The notes: generated by a model not told the origin, from the letters alone. A stretch of DNA of 64,000 bases from a virus (IMGVR_UViG_3300028844_004047:1-64000), one strand, 5' to 3'; positions 46,383 through 56,283 are shown, counted from the stretch's first letter. Numbers and translations are program-made.

Positions 46383-46852
46383 AACTAACAGATAACATAT
46401 TAAACATTATTACACAACCTGTGGTATTTGATACTATGGAAGATAAAATAGAGAACGAACGTCTATCTGTAATTATGTTTGGATTCATGCGAGAATCAAA
46501 TGGTATTGGTTTAGCGGCAAATCAAGTAGGAATAGATACTAGTTTATTTGTTACATTTACTGAAGGCAAGTATACTGCATTTTTTAATCCAGTATTAATA
46601 GAATGGAGTGATAGATTAGTTAAGTTTGATGAAGGGTGTTTAAGTTTCGAAGGCGAAAGTCTTATTGTAGAAAGACCTGAATGGATTAAACTTGAATGGC
46701 AAGATCACAAAGGAAACAAAAGTAAAAAAATATTACATGGAATTAGTGCTAGAGTATGTTTACACGAATACGACCACTTAAAAGGCATTACATTTCATCA
46801 ACGAATTAATAACACTAATATAACGGAAGATTTATTATATGTTAAGACCTAA
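46379..46852 (+). CDS. def: Peptide deformylase
   Basis: Removes the N-formyl group from new proteins. All three motifs are intact: GIGLAANQ at 42-49, EGCLSF at 85-90, HEYDH at 129-133. 157 residues, slightly shorter than host enzymes at the C-terminus, as in cyanophage deformylases. ATGA overlap with the J-protein gene. Confidence 0.94.
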   Translation: MKLTDNILNIITQPVVFDTMEDKIENERLSVIMFGFMRESNGIGLAANQVGIDTSLFVTFTEGKYTAFFNPVLIEWSDRLVKFDEGCLSFEGESLIVERPEWIKLEWQDHKGNKSKKILHGISARVCLHEYDHLKGITFHQRINNTNITEDLLYVKT

Positions 46853-49175
46853 TCCAGAAATAGAATTAATTGTAGAAAAGGCTAGTGAGTTTGCCGCCAA
46901 ATACGGACACAGTTATGTTACTGTTGAACATTTATCACTTGCATTAATTAACTACAAAAACTTTAGAATTATGCTTGAAGAGTTTGGTGCTGACTTTGAC
47001 GGACTTAATGATTCATTTGTTAAGTATCTTACTGACAACCAATTTGGTAAAAAAGCAAAACAAGGCGAAGAAGTTAGACTTCTTAGAACACACGCATTAG
47101 AAAGAGTTTTTAATAGAGCATATACTCAAGTACTATTTGGTGGTAGAGAACATATGCAAACTATAGATATCTTTTTAAGCATCTATGCAGAAGAAAAAGG
47201 CTATTCAATTTACTTGTTTAAAAAGTTTGGTGTTAATAAAAAAGATTTAGTAGAATTCTTTAACGAAACATATGTACATGATAATCCATACAGTGGAGAA
47301 CTAGGCAGAGAAGACGCTGAACGTACACTAACAGAGTATTGTACAGATTTAAACAAACTAGCAGAAAAAGGTGAAGTTGATCCTGTAATAGGTAGACAAC
47401 ATGAAATTGATGAACTATGTCAGATACTAGGTAAAAGAAACAAAAGTAATGTATTACTAGTTGGTGATCCTGGTGTTGGTAAAACTGCTATTGCGGAAGG
47501 ACTAGCAGGTAAAATTGTTGCTGGCGAAGTTCCACAATATTTAAAAGAAGCAACAATTTATAGTTTAGATATTGGTGGTCTAGTTGCTGGTTCTAAATAT
47601 AGAGGCGAGTTCGAAGAAAAAATTAAAGATGTATTTGAAAGTTTACAAGCAAAGCCTGGTAGCATTGTGTTTATTGATGAAGCACATACAATGAGAGGTG
47701 CAGGTGCTACAAGTGGTAGTGGTCCTGATTTTGCACAAATGGTTAAGCCTTATATTACTAGAGGACTAAGAGTTATTGCAAGTACAACTTGGGAAGAATA
47801 CAACACAAGTTTTGAAAAAGATAGAGCATTGATGAGAAGGTTTTATAGACTTACTATTGATGAGCCAACTCCAGCAGTTGCAAAAGATATTTTAGTTGGA
47901 CTTAAAAAATATTTTGAAGAATACCATACTGCTAAAATTACAAAAAATGCCATCGAATCGGCAGTTGATTTAAGTGTAAGATATCAAACAGACAAGAGAT
48001 TGCCTGATAAAGCAATTGACTTAATTGATAGTGCTTGTGCTAAACAAAGACTATTAAACAGAAGTAATTTTACAATTAACAAGCCAAACATACTAGAAGA
48101 ATTAAGTAAAGCAGTTAAGATTCCTGTTGATCAATTAGGTAGTGCTAGTAGTGGTGTTAAAGTAGAAGAGAATTTAGAAACAATTGAAGGTAAAATTAAA
48201 ACAGGATTGTATGGACAAGACAAAGCAGTTGATACAATTATGGATAGAGTTACAGTAACAAGAGCAGGACTTAAATCACATAGTAAACCTGTTGGAAGTT
48301 ATTTGCTAGTAGGACCTACAGGTACTGGTAAAACAGAACTTGCTAAACTATTAAGCGAAAACTTACATATGAAACTTCTACGTTTTGATATGGGAGAGTA
48401 TCAAGAGAAACACACAGTTGCAAGACTGATTGGTGCACCTCCAGGATATGTAGGATACGAAGATGGTAACTTGGGTGGAGGTTTACTTGTAAGTCAAGTA
48501 GAGAAAGATCCTAATGCCATTATATTGTTTGACGAGATTGAAAAAGCACACCCAGATGTAACAAACGTATTGTTAAGTTTAATGGACGAAGGATTTGTTA
48601 CAAGTACAAATGGTAAAAAAGCAGATGCTAGAAACTGTATTGTATTAATGACAAGTAACTTAGGTGCAAAAGAATCTGAGAAAAGAGGCATTGGGTTTGG
48701 TGCTAGTGAAGAAAATGCAGAAGCAAGTACTGAAGAAGTTAAAAAGTTTTTTGCTCCTGAATTTAGAAACAGATTAGATGGTACTATTAAGTTTAATAAA
48801 CTTGATAAGAGTATTATGCGTAAAATTGTTATTAAGTTTATTGATGAAATAAATGAACTAATGATTGAAAAAGGTTTACATATTACTATTAGCGAAAGTG
48901 CAGTAGAAGAACTTGCTAAAAAAGGATACGAACCTAGTATGGGTGCAAGACCTTTAAAACGTGTAATTGAAAATGAAATTAAGATACCATTGTCTAAGTC
49001 TATTATTAGAGACAAGCCAATTGCAGGAACTAATATTATATTAAAATACGAAGATGATAAGTTTACTTTTGAATACAAACCAGAAGAAGTTATTGTCGAC
49101 AAGTTAGCACATAATCCTGGTGTTGACGAAGATGGCTTAATAGTTTTAGACCAATTCAAACCAAAAGTACAATAG
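46839..49175 (+). CDS. clpA: ClpA-like AAA+ unfoldase
   Basis: 778 residues, full length (E. coli 758). Clp N-domain about 1-145, first AAA module with Walker A GDPGVGKT at 209-216 and VFIDEAH, second with GPTGTGKT at 492-499 and [12 protein letters not shown]. The loop that docks ClpP carries IGF at 618-620, so it should still feed a host ClpP. No ClpB-type middle domain. No ClpP or ClpS gene is in the window. Overlaps the deformylase gene by 14 nt. Confidence 0.93.
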   Translation: MLRPNPEIELIVEKASEFAAKYGHSYVTVEHLSLALINYKNFRIMLEEFGADFDGLNDSFVKYLTDNQFGKKAKQGEEVRLLRTHALERVFNRAYTQVLFGGREHMQTIDIFLSIYAEEKGYSIYLFKKFGVNKKDLVEFFNETYVHDNPYSGELGREDAERTLTEYCTDLNKLAEKGEVDPVIGRQHEIDELCQILGKRNKSNVLLVGDPGVGKTAIAEGLAGKIVAGEVPQYLKEATIYSLDIGGLVAGSKYRGEFEEKIKDVFESLQAKPGSIVFIDEAHTMRGAGATSGSGPDFAQMVKPYITRGLRVIASTTWEEYNTSFEKDRALMRRFYRLTIDEPTPAVAKDILVGLKKYFEEYHTAKITKNAIESAVDLSVRYQTDKRLPDKAIDLIDSACAKQRLLNRSNFTINKPNILEELSKAVKIPVDQLGSASSGVKVEENLETIEGKIKTGLYGQDKAVDTIMDRVTVTRAGLKSHSKPVGSYLLVGPTGTGKTELAKLLSENLHMKLLRFDMGEYQEKHTVARLIGAPPGYVGYEDGNLGGGLLVSQVEKDPNAIILFDEIEKAHPDVTNVLLSLMDEGFVTSTNGKKADARNCIVLMTSNLGAKESEKRGIGFGASEENAEASTEEVKKFFAPEFRNRLDGTIKFNKLDKSIMRKIVIKFIDEINELMIEKGLHITISESAVEELAKKGYEPSMGARPLKRVIENEIKIPLSKSIIRDKPIAGTNIILKYEDDKFTFEYKPEEVIVDKLAHNPGVDEDGLIVLDQFKPKVQ

Positions 49176-49202
49176 ACATATTTCATTAAGATAAGTATTA
49201 GT

Positions 49203-49898
49203 ATGACTAGTACTAGTGAAAGATTATTCTATAATCAGTATCAATACCGCATTAGGTTTATGTTAAGACGAGGCGGATCGTTGCTACGAAGTATCTATCG
49301 ATATAAAGATGTAAATCATATACTATCTACACTCGATGATTTTAGAAATAGAGAACTTGAGTACAAAAATACTTCTAAAGGTTTTCATTCAAATGGAGAC
49401 AGTCTTTGGACTTTAGATAATAAAGAAGTTGAAGACTTATTATCTTTGTTTGTGTATAGAGAAAATTTTGATAATCTAGGCAAAGTTAGAGTTGAATGTC
49501 CTAATGTAGACTTTTATTCTAATAATGAAGATTATATAAAACGTGCTGAAGATATTGGTATAGAAAATTTAGAAATTACTAGGAGTCTTACTGAAGAGCC
49601 TAATACTATTATTACTGAAAAACTACCATACGGCGTATACAATTTAAAGTGTATGACAAAATATTGTTGGGTAGCAGATGATGTTGTAGTAGCATTACTA
49701 AATTATCAAGACTCTGGGGAAATTAAGTTTCCATGGACTTGGGAAACAAGAAGAATGTATACAAATCACAACAATGTATATAGACAAGAAAAACCCTTGC
49801 CAGAGTACATTTATGCTTTAAACGAAGATAGCCTTACTATGCTTGGCTTAATAGCAGGTAACGTAATTAATACAATATACTCTTACAAGATAGCATAA
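49203..49898 (+). CDS. Hypothetical protein, 231 aa
   Basis: Highly charged and aromatic, starting with a basic region (YRIRFMLRRGG). The second half has CMTKYCWVADD and KFPWTWETRRMYTNHNN. No signal or membrane segment. It has no clear promoter of its own and may read on from ClpA. I do not recognise the family. Confidence 0.64.
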   Translation: MTSTSERLFYNQYQYRIRFMLRRGGSLLRSIYRYKDVNHILSTLDDFRNRELEYKNTSKGFHSNGDSLWTLDNKEVEDLLSLFVYRENFDNLGKVRVECPNVDFYSNNEDYIKRAEDIGIENLEITRSLTEEPNTIITEKLPYGVYNLKCMTKYCWVADDVVVALLNYQDSGEIKFPWTWETRRMYTNHNNVYRQEKPLPEYIYALNEDSLTMLGLIAGNVINTIYSYKIA

Positions 49899-49901
49899 AT
49901 A
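49894..49901 (+). promoter_or_regulatory. Late promoter CATAAATA
   Basis: Overlaps the preceding stop codon, 22 nt before the ATG at 49924, with TTAGGAAT between. Confidence 0.7.
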
Positions 49902-49923
49902 GTTACATAATTAGGAATATAAC

Positions 49924-50286
49924 ATGACAACAACATTAATCACAACTACAACACATGGTGCCGCAAATGGTAATTATGATGGATCAGCAACTTCATTTTT
50001 TAGTGAAAAGAGTGCAGGTGATGGTTATTACGGATATACAGATGGTGTACACACTGTTGCAGGATTTCCAAATGCATTTGTTGGAACTATTACATTCCAA
50101 GGAACGTTAGCACAAGATCCAGCATCAACTGATTGGTTTGATATTCCAGGTATCACAATTGGTAATGGTGCAACTACAGTCAGCGATGCAGTAACAGGTA
50201 ACTTCACAGGTAACTTTGTTTGGATTAGAGCTAAAGTAGAAAACTTCACAGCCGGAACAATTACAAAAGTACAATTCAATTATTAA
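49924..50286 (+). CDS. Probable virion protein, 120 aa
   Basis: Beta-rich with Thr, Gly and Asn throughout and almost no Lys or Arg (GTLAQDPASTDWFDIPG, TVSDAVTGNFTGNFVWIRAK). Strict late promoter. Composition and size fit a decoration, head-fibre or tail-tip subunit; no specific assignment. Confidence 0.68.
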   Translation: MTTTLITTTTHGAANGNYDGSATSFFSEKSAGDGYYGYTDGVHTVAGFPNAFVGTITFQGTLAQDPASTDWFDIPGITIGNGATTVSDAVTGNFTGNFVWIRAKVENFTAGTITKVQFNY

Positions 50287-50295
50287 GGGTTTCAA

Positions 50296-50988
50296 TTGTC
50301 TAAAGAACACAAGTTTAATGAAACAGAGATTTCATTAATTAAAAACAGCCACGTTAGTTTCATGGTTCCGTGTTACGGAGGTGCTGTCTTTGAAAATTTC
50401 TTTGTTAGTTTTAGTAGACACATTATCAATATGAATGGAAACGGTTTAAGATTTTCATTAGAAACTATTGCTAACGAAAGTTTAGTTACTAGAGCAAGAA
50501 ACAATCTTGTTGCAAAGGGAATGGCAAATCCTACTGCAACACATCTAATGTTTATTGATGCTGATATTGGATTTGAAACATTAGATGTTTATAAATTAAT
50601 AGCCTCTGATAAAGATGTTATAGGTGGCTTATACCCTAAAAAGAATTACCCAGTACAATATGTAATTAATACTATACCAGGCGAAGAACAACAAGAATCA
50701 GGCATACAAGAAGTACACGATATTGGTACTGGCTTTTTATTAATAAAAAGACACGTTATAGAAATGATGTTTCAACGTTATACAGATTTAAAGTATAAAA
50801 ATTCTTTGAATCTGGATACTAAATTTGAGCCATTTATGTATGCCCTATTTGATACTTGGCTATTACCCGATGGCAACTATTTAAGTGAAGACTACACATT
50901 CTGTAAACGTTGGAAAGATATGGGTGGTAAGATATTTGCACACAATGACGTTAGATTAAGGCATTCGGGTTACCATACGTTCCGTTAG
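50296..50988 (+). CDS. Glycosyltransferase family A-like protein, 230 aa
   Basis: Begins with TTG behind AAGGGT. GT-A pattern: SFMVPCYGG at about 19-27, then THLMFIDADIGFE with the DxD-like DAD, IGGLYPKK, GTGFLLIKRHV, and SEDYTFCKRW near the C-terminus. Could glycosylate virion proteins or DNA bases. No sugar-nucleotide genes nearby. Confidence 0.75.
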   Translation: MSKEHKFNETEISLIKNSHVSFMVPCYGGAVFENFFVSFSRHIINMNGNGLRFSLETIANESLVTRARNNLVAKGMANPTATHLMFIDADIGFETLDVYKLIASDKDVIGGLYPKKNYPVQYVINTIPGEEQQESGIQEVHDIGTGFLLIKRHVIEMMFQRYTDLKYKNSLNLDTKFEPFMYALFDTWLLPDGNYLSEDYTFCKRWKDMGGKIFAHNDVRLRHSGYHTFR

Positions 50989-50994
50989 CATTCA

Positions 50995-51002
50995 CATAAA
51001 TA
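50995..51002 (+). promoter_or_regulatory. Late promoter CATAAATA
   Basis: 18 nt before the ATG at 51021, with ATAGGAGC between. Confidence 0.73.
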
Positions 51003-51020
51003 CACTATATAGGAGCAAGT

Positions 51021-52271
51021 ATGAATCATTTAGTAGTTTATCCAGGTAGATTTCATCCTTTTCATAAGGGCCATGCTAGTGTATATAATGCATTAGTAAA
51101 GAAATTCGGTGCGGATAAAGTATTCATATCAACAAGTGATAAAGTTGTTCCACCTAAAAGTCCTTTCTCATTCGAAGAAAAGAAAAAGATGATGATGCTT
51201 ACAGGTGTTCCTGAAAGTGCTATTATTCAAACTAAAAATCCATACCAAGCACAAGAACTTGTTTCAAAGTATGATCCTGCAGATACTATATTAATGTTTG
51301 CAGTGAGTGAAAAGGATATGGCTGAAGATCCACGTTTTACATTCCAACCTAAAAAAGATGGTAGCCCTAGTTACTTTCAAAAAGCAGGTAAGGATATGCA
51401 GTCATTAGATAAGCATGGATATATTGTTGCAGTACCTACTTTAAGTTTTAAAGTATTAGGTAAGCCAATGAAAAGTGCAACAGAATTTAGAAGTAATTTT
51501 GCAAAAGCAGATACTGACACACAAGAGAAAATGATTACAGATTTATTTGGAAAATATGATCCTAGTGTACACGAATTAATGACAGCCAAAATTACAGAAA
51601 TGGCAGATTTGTATAACAAGTATCCTGTTTATAAAAAAGTTCCAGAAGCCGCAGGTGTTGGTATTGTTACAAAACAAAACGCAACTAAAGATAGCCCTGT
51701 AGGCAGTGAATATGACAACGTAAAGAAATTAAAATTAAGTAGTAAAAGTAAAAAGCCGTACATCTCTAGAATGATGGAAGTAACAAAAGCAATAAAAGAG
51801 TTAAAAGAAGCAAAGGCGCTAACAGTTCAGGATTCCATGAAGATCAATAGTAAACTAGAACAGTTGAAAGCAGTAGTTCAAATACATAACAACACAAAGA
51901 TTGTTGAAAGCCTGTATGCATTAGACAAAGAAGACATTATGAACAGTGAAGTATTAGTTCAAGGTGTTGGACGTTATAGCATTAAGTCATTAATGGCAAA
52001 TGTTCATAGCAAGTTACAAGACTTGTCCGATGAAGCAGGTAAAAATGAACCAACTAATTTTAAAAATATCAAAAGTAAACTAGACAGCGGAATATTGCAA
52101 TTAATGGTTAAGTCGTTGGAAGATGCTTTTAATCAAATCGAAAATACTAGACGTGCAGGTGGTAAAGCCAGTCAAGGTATTCCTAAAAATGTTTTTGATA
52201 GTTTTGAAACAGATTTAAGGGAATCATGGCAAAAAAGAAAATTGACGAAAAACAATACTGGACAAAATTAA
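51021..52271 (+). CDS. HxGH nucleotidyltransferase fused to a large helical domain
   Basis: Residues 1-190 are a cytidylyltransferase/NadM-like fold: GRFHPFHKGH at 9-18 and FSFEEKKKMM, with KSATEFRS as the distal motif. Residues 190-416 are helical and not part of known small nucleotidyltransferases. NMN adenylyltransferase or CTP-type activity is possible. Late promoter is odd for an NAD enzyme and suggests a virion or modification role. Confidence 0.72.
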   Translation: MNHLVVYPGRFHPFHKGHASVYNALVKKFGADKVFISTSDKVVPPKSPFSFEEKKKMMMLTGVPESAIIQTKNPYQAQELVSKYDPADTILMFAVSEKDMAEDPRFTFQPKKDGSPSYFQKAGKDMQSLDKHGYIVAVPTLSFKVLGKPMKSATEFRSNFAKADTDTQEKMITDLFGKYDPSVHELMTAKITEMADLYNKYPVYKKVPEAAGVGIVTKQNATKDSPVGSEYDNVKKLKLSSKSKKPYISRMMEVTKAIKELKEAKALTVQDSMKINSKLEQLKAVVQIHNNTKIVESLYALDKEDIMNSEVLVQGVGRYSIKSLMANVHSKLQDLSDEAGKNEPTNFKNIKSKLDSGILQLMVKSLEDAFNQIENTRRAGGKASQGIPKNVFDSFETDLRESWQKRKLTKNNTGQN

Positions 52272-52522
52272 AAAAGAAGTCGCCTAAATACCCAGACTTT
52301 ACTTGTCCTAGTGTAGACGATATACTAGAACGTATTGCAAAAGTTCAAAGTAAACAAAAATTATCACAGTGGCAACACAAATTGATAATAAAGAGAATGG
52401 AAGAGTTAAGAACAGACAATGAACAGTTGAGAGAAAGTGGCAGATACTGGCACGAAACTTGTAAAACAACAGTTGAAGATATGTTTGACCTTAACAAAGA
52501 AAGTAAATGGAAGAAAAAATAA
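52226..52522 (+). CDS. Basic helical protein, 98 aa
   Basis: Overlaps the nucleotidyltransferase gene by 46 nt. Lys-rich ends and a central helix pair (KLIIKRMEELRTDNEQLRES). GGGAATC precedes the ATG. Unknown. Confidence 0.62.
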   Translation: MAKKKIDEKQYWTKLKKKSPKYPDFTCPSVDDILERIAKVQSKQKLSQWQHKLIIKRMEELRTDNEQLRESGRYWHETCKTTVEDMFDLNKESKWKKK

Positions 52523-53943
52523 TGTCTTATTCGTGGTTAAAAGAATATTCAAATGACAGTGTACCTGTTACACAAGGTGACTTGAATAAACTTGAAGACT
52601 ATGCTGACAAGTTATTTTCTAAAGTTGGTGTAGACGTAGAGTTTACTAGACACTTTCTTGATAGAGTAAATGATACTCGTAACCAAAAACAAATTAATGT
52701 TGCAGAACTTATTAGAATCTTTAAGCAAGAGTACAAGTACTACGGCAAAAAGATTGCACAACTAGGTCCAGATGCAGAAGCAGTAATGAAAGATATGAGA
52801 ACAGATGTTAACATACCATTTGCTTTACGTTGGGATAGTGCTAATAACGAACTAGATCTCATTGCTAAAACTGTGATGCGTAAGAAAGATTTTAAAACTA
52901 GTAATCCTGAATTTGCAGTAGAAGAATTTAGTTGGACTGAAGCAGAAGAAGATAACACTAAAGAATGGCAAAAGATGTATGGCGATTATGCAGAGACAAA
53001 CATCTTTGAAGACTTGGCACCCGAGTCTGAATTATATGTAGATATGGACGGCGTACTTGCAGACTTTTTTGGCGAGTGGGCTAAACTAATGGGTGTGGAC
53101 AGTTGGCGTAATATTAAAGACATTGATTCAGCATTAAACAAAATTAAACAACAGCCTAACTTTTGGATTAACTTACCAATGACAAGTAATGCTTTACAAC
53201 TATTAAGTGCCATTAAAGCATATAAAGGCAAATATAATATATTAAGTGCTCCATTAGCCGGCGATAAAAATAGTGTCCCACAAAAGAAAGAATGGATTAA
53301 AAAGAATTTAAGTTCTTTCCCACCACAAAAAATTATTATAGATCCTAACAAATCTAAATATGCTAAACAACCAGACGGAACACCAAACGGTTTAATTGAT
53401 GACTATGGTGATAATATTCGTAAATGGGAACAAGCAGGCGGTATTGCTATTAAACATAATAACAAAAACATAGATAGAACTATATCTAAATTGGATTCAG
53501 AAATTAACGAAGATCCATTCCATGATATTAGTAGATTTATTAACAGAATAACTTCACCAAAATCATACAAATATGCAGTAGAATTGTTACATAAAATTCT
53601 ACAACGTAAAGAACAAGAAGATGGTAAACTAAAACATAGTTTAGGTTACTATGCTCAATCAGTAGCAAATACTATTAAAGGTGCTGATTGGCGTAATATA
53701 GTAAAATTATATATTAAGCAGTATGGCGATGAAGCCGTTTTACAAGACGACGTGATAAAAGAAAACGGTATAATTACAGATCAAAATACTACTGATGATG
53801 TTAAACCGGGAGAAACACAACGACAAGCATTAAAATTTGGAAATAAGATAGATAAAAAAGGTAGTCCGCCGTTACTACACACATCAGCGGCGAAAAACAG
53901 TGACCCTAACACATTAAGCAACTTAGGTATAGGGAATAAATAA
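52522..53943 (+). CDS. Multi-domain protein with central HAD domain, 473 aa
   Basis: ATG at 52522 overlaps the previous stop; GGAAG lies upstream. Residues 25-105 (FTRHFLDRVNDTRNQKQI, ELDLIAKTVMRKKDF) are like a phage-encoded toxin-fold or structural domain; residues about 175-320 are a HAD phosphatase (YVDMDGVLADFF with DxD, ILSAPLAGD, and GLIDDYGDNIRKWEQAGG). The C-terminal 100 residues are low-complexity. The HAD part resembles 5'-nucleotidases. The fusion is unusual. Confidence 0.68.
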   Translation: MSYSWLKEYSNDSVPVTQGDLNKLEDYADKLFSKVGVDVEFTRHFLDRVNDTRNQKQINVAELIRIFKQEYKYYGKKIAQLGPDAEAVMKDMRTDVNIPFALRWDSANNELDLIAKTVMRKKDFKTSNPEFAVEEFSWTEAEEDNTKEWQKMYGDYAETNIFEDLAPESELYVDMDGVLADFFGEWAKLMGVDSWRNIKDIDSALNKIKQQPNFWINLPMTSNALQLLSAIKAYKGKYNILSAPLAGDKNSVPQKKEWIKKNLSSFPPQKIIIDPNKSKYAKQPDGTPNGLIDDYGDNIRKWEQAGGIAIKHNNKNIDRTISKLDSEINEDPFHDISRFINRITSPKSYKYAVELLHKILQRKEQEDGKLKHSLGYYAQSVANTIKGADWRNIVKLYIKQYGDEAVLQDDVIKENGIITDQNTTDDVKPGETQRQALKFGNKIDKKGSPPLLHTSAAKNSDPNTLSNLGIGNK

Positions 53944-53962
53944 TAAGACAAGGAGACTTGTT

Positions 53963-54268
53963 ATGGATTATCAAGATAGAGTACAATGGATCGTCGAGGA
54001 ACTAGATAGTTTATTAGAAGATTTTACAGGAAAAGAAAAACCTGGAAGTCGCCCAGGCAGTTTAAAACGCAAAGCGGCACAGTACTTAGGCAAAGGTGCT
54101 GGCGATAAGTTAAGTAAAACAGATTTAAAAAACCTTAGAGCTAAAGCAAATCATTTAAAAAAAAGTTCTAAGAAAAGTGAGAGAGACAGAGGCAACCAAT
54201 TAGCAAAGCAAGTTAATTTTGCATATAACTTTAAGGTAGCCGAAGATAAAAACAATGAGATTATTTGA
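53963..54268 (+). CDS. Basic protein, 101 aa
   Basis: AAGGAGACTTG before the ATG. Acidic start (EELDSLLEDF) then a very basic body (RPGSLKRKAAQYLGKGAGDKL, then KKSSKKSERDRG). Looks DNA-binding and is grouped with two further basic proteins in a row; possibly packaged in the head. Overlaps the next gene. Confidence 0.65.
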   Translation: MDYQDRVQWIVEELDSLLEDFTGKEKPGSRPGSLKRKAAQYLGKGAGDKLSKTDLKNLRAKANHLKKSSKKSERDRGNQLAKQVNFAYNFKVAEDKNNEII

Positions 54269-54443
54269 ATTAGAACAAAAAGCATTAACGGAAGAACAGT
54301 TTGACGAAGCGGCTGGTAAAAAGGACGCTTGTTATCATAAAGTTAAATCACGTTATAAAGTTTGGCCCAGTGCCTATGCCAGCGGTGCACTAGTTAAGTG
54401 TAGAAAAGTTGGTGCGGCTAATTGGGGTAAAAGTAAAAAGTAA
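54255..54443 (+). CDS. Small basic protein with T4-like N-terminal signal, 62 aa
   Basis: N-terminus MRLFELEQ contains LFE, fitting the [LI]-x-E prohead protease site right after a short leader. The rest (KKDACYHKVKSRYKVWPSAY, KCRKVGAANWGKSKK) is basic with two Cys, a type found in marine T4-like phages. Candidate internal head protein. Confidence 0.68.
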   Translation: MRLFELEQKALTEEQFDEAAGKKDACYHKVKSRYKVWPSAYASGALVKCRKVGAANWGKSKK

Positions 54444-54745
54444 TGAGAGCATCTGAATTTATCAGTGAAGACCTAAGAGCATGGTTCGGCAAAGGCAAGA
54501 AGGGCGGAGCCGGAGGTGGTGGTTGGGATCGCTATAATACTAAAGGCGAACGTATTGGTAAATGCGGAGATAGAAGCAAAGGTGAAGGCAAACCTAAATG
54601 CTTGTCTAAATCACGTGCGGCTAGTTTAAGAGCCAAGGGCGGTAAAAAAGCAATCGCGGCGGCTGTTAATAAAAAACGCAGAGATGATCCAAAAAAGAAT
54701 CGCAAAGGCAAAGCGAAAAACGTTTCTAATAAAGTTAAAAAATAG
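54443..54745 (+). CDS. Highly basic Gly/Lys-rich protein with T4-like N-terminal signal
   Basis: 100 residues. Starts MRASEFISED, with ISE as a possible cleavage site at 7-9, then a Gly-rich and very Lys/Arg-rich body (KGKKGGAGGGGWDRY, LRAKGGKKAIAAAVNKKRRD), strongly DNA-binding in character and similar to DUF5872-type proteins. TAATG overlap with the previous gene. Confidence 0.7.
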   Translation: MRASEFISEDLRAWFGKGKKGGAGGGGWDRYNTKGERIGKCGDRSKGEGKPKCLSKSRAASLRAKGGKKAIAAAVNKKRRDDPKKNRKGKAKNVSNKVKK

Positions 54746-54748
54746 TTC

Positions 54749-54777
54749 TTGACTTTATGATCAAAATTATGTATTAT
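54749..54777 (+). promoter_or_regulatory. Sigma70-type promoter
   Basis: TTGACT at 54749-54754, 17 nt, TATTAT at 54772-54777; AAGGAAAA before the ATG at 54803. An early-type promoter inside a late region. Confidence 0.78.
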
Positions 54778-54802
54778 ACAAGCATAAGGAAAACAATCAA
54801 AC

Positions 54803-55588
54803 ATGGCGCATAAAGACGACAAATATACCAAAGACGGTAAAAAGATCGACTGGATAAAAAACAGACCTTCAGCACCTAATTACTATAAACATAGATTCAT
54901 TAATGATGGTGTTACTGCATGGCAAATGCCTGACCCATCACAAGAAGATATTATGTGTGAGTTACAATTACAAGCCATTGGCGACTTTGCTCCTTTAGAT
55001 ATTACAATAGATGAAAGTTTATTTAGAAAAGAATTAAAACAATACGAAGATAAATGGGTACCTTACTTAAGACGTGAAGGGGTTACTAATGATAGAGAAG
55101 GATTATTGTTAGTAGGTGCTGAAGGAGATTCAGTAGGAGATAGTTTAAGTATGCCTGAAGTTAGAAAACGTTTAGGCGAAATACCAGGTAAACGTCTTTT
55201 AGAAACAGATTTATGTTACCCAACAGAAGCATTTCATAATTTAACTGCCTTATACCCAATAACAAAATACTTTGATAAGTTAGGCAGATCCATGCTAGTA
55301 AAATTAAACAAAGGCGGTTGGTTCCCACCACATAGAGATACACCACAATTAAGCAGAGATTGTTTTAGAGTGGTAGGCTTCTTAAGTAGAAGTTGTGGGC
55401 ATGGTGGATTTATGTGGGAACATGATTATAGACCTGTACAAATAGAACCTATGCGTTGTTATTATGCAGATACAAGAAAAACTCATAGAACCGCGGCATT
55501 TGATTCCGATATTATTCATTTAGTAATTAACGTTCCTAAAACTTGGGAAAACGTATTAAAATTATTAAGTATCACCGAACATCATTAA
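54803..55588 (+). CDS. 2OG-Fe(II) oxygenase, Asp/Asn hydroxylase-like, 261 aa
   Basis: The core is at the C-terminal half: WFPPHRDTPQLSRDCFRVVGFL (HRD as HxD ligands, split over residues 172-193) and TRKTHRTAAFDSDIIHLVINV (about 224-244) with distal His and Arg. The N-terminal 100 residues are charged. Transcribed from a sigma70-type promoter, unlike the other oxygenases. Confidence 0.75.
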   Translation: MAHKDDKYTKDGKKIDWIKNRPSAPNYYKHRFINDGVTAWQMPDPSQEDIMCELQLQAIGDFAPLDITIDESLFRKELKQYEDKWVPYLRREGVTNDREGLLLVGAEGDSVGDSLSMPEVRKRLGEIPGKRLLETDLCYPTEAFHNLTALYPITKYFDKLGRSMLVKLNKGGWFPPHRDTPQLSRDCFRVVGFLSRSCGHGGFMWEHDYRPVQIEPMRCYYADTRKTHRTAAFDSDIIHLVINVPKTWENVLKLLSITEHH

Positions 55589-55591
55589 TTA

Positions 55592-55599
55592 CATAAATA
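55592..55599 (+). promoter_or_regulatory. Late promoter CATAAATA with leaderless geometry
   Basis: Exactly 5 nt (CTAGT) before the ATG at 55605; no ribosome binding site. Confidence 0.7.
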
Positions 55600-55604
55600 C
55601 TAGT

Positions 55605-55832
55605 ATGAAAATTTGGGAAATAACATCAATAGACGACAGTGTAACCGAAGACGCAACACCGGGTGCTACAGATAGTGGTGCAATGGCTGGAGCGGCTGTG
55701 GCATTTCCATTGTTTGGCGATCCTAAAAAGGCTCGTAAAGCAGTAGATCCATACGGATATACAACGCCTAAGGGTAAAAAGAAGACTAAATTCCCACCAT
55801 ACACTAAAAAAGTTAAATCAATATTCGCATAA
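55605..55832 (+). CDS. Small late protein with T4-like N-terminal signal, 75 aa
   Basis: MKIWEITSIDD carries IWE at 3-5. Then an acidic linker, an Ala/Gly-rich hydrophobic stretch (SGAMAGAAVAFPLFGD) and a basic C-terminus (KGKKKTKFPPYTKKVK). Expected leaderless mRNA. Candidate internal or head protein. Confidence 0.65.
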   Translation: MKIWEITSIDDSVTEDATPGATDSGAMAGAAVAFPLFGDPKKARKAVDPYGYTTPKGKKKTKFPPYTKKVKSIFA

Positions 55833-55901
55833 TCCACTGTTTAAGTATAGTGTATTAATGTCTATTGGTGTTAATATAAGATAGTTTATTTGTTCATAAA
55901 G

Positions 55902-55909
55902 AATAAATA
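55902..55909 (+). promoter_or_regulatory. Late promoter AATAAATA
   Basis: 29 nt before the ATG at 55939, with TTGGAGTT as ribosome binding site. Confidence 0.68.
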
Positions 55910-55938
55910 CAACATAGTACAAAGAAATTGGAGTTATT

Positions 55939-56283
55939 ATGAGAGCAAAACACTTTAAAAAGAAAATTAATGAAGATGTGTCCTCTGACGCCAAATTAAT
56001 GGAATTAGACCACGAAGTAAACATGGCAAAAAGCGATTTGTATAAAATCGCCAAGTATGCTATTGAACTTCATAAAATCTTACAAAATGTATCCGAAGAA
56101 CAAGGCCTTGAAGGCTGGGTACAGGCAAAAATTACAAAATCGGCAGATTATATGAGTAGTGTTAAACACCACTTAGAATACAAGGAACCAGGTGATGATG
56201 TTCAAATCGTTGCGGTACCTGCCGAACAACCTCAGGCTGAGATGCCAGCAATTCAACCACAAGAGTCAATCAAGGAAGAGTAA
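55939..56283 (+). CDS. Head-associated helical protein, 114 aa
   Basis: MRAKHFKKKINED has INE at 10-12. The body is helical (DLYKIAKYAIELHKILQNV, GLEGWVQAKITKSADYMSSV), a pattern found in T4-like marine phage proteins near head genes; the C-terminus is Pro/Gln/Glu-rich. Likely a core, scaffold or internal protein. Followed directly by two acidic proteins. Confidence 0.68.
   Translation: MRAKHFKKKINEDVSSDAKLMELDHEVNMAKSDLYKIAKYAIELHKILQNVSEEQGLEGWVQAKITKSADYMSSVKHHLEYKEPGDDVQIVAVPAEQPQAEMPAIQPQESIKEE

Noticed and set aside
48494-49186. 230-codon minus-strand ORF opposite the clpA 3' end
   Set aside because: Ser/Leu/Ile-rich shadow of the strong ClpA coding frame; no promoter or ribosome binding site.
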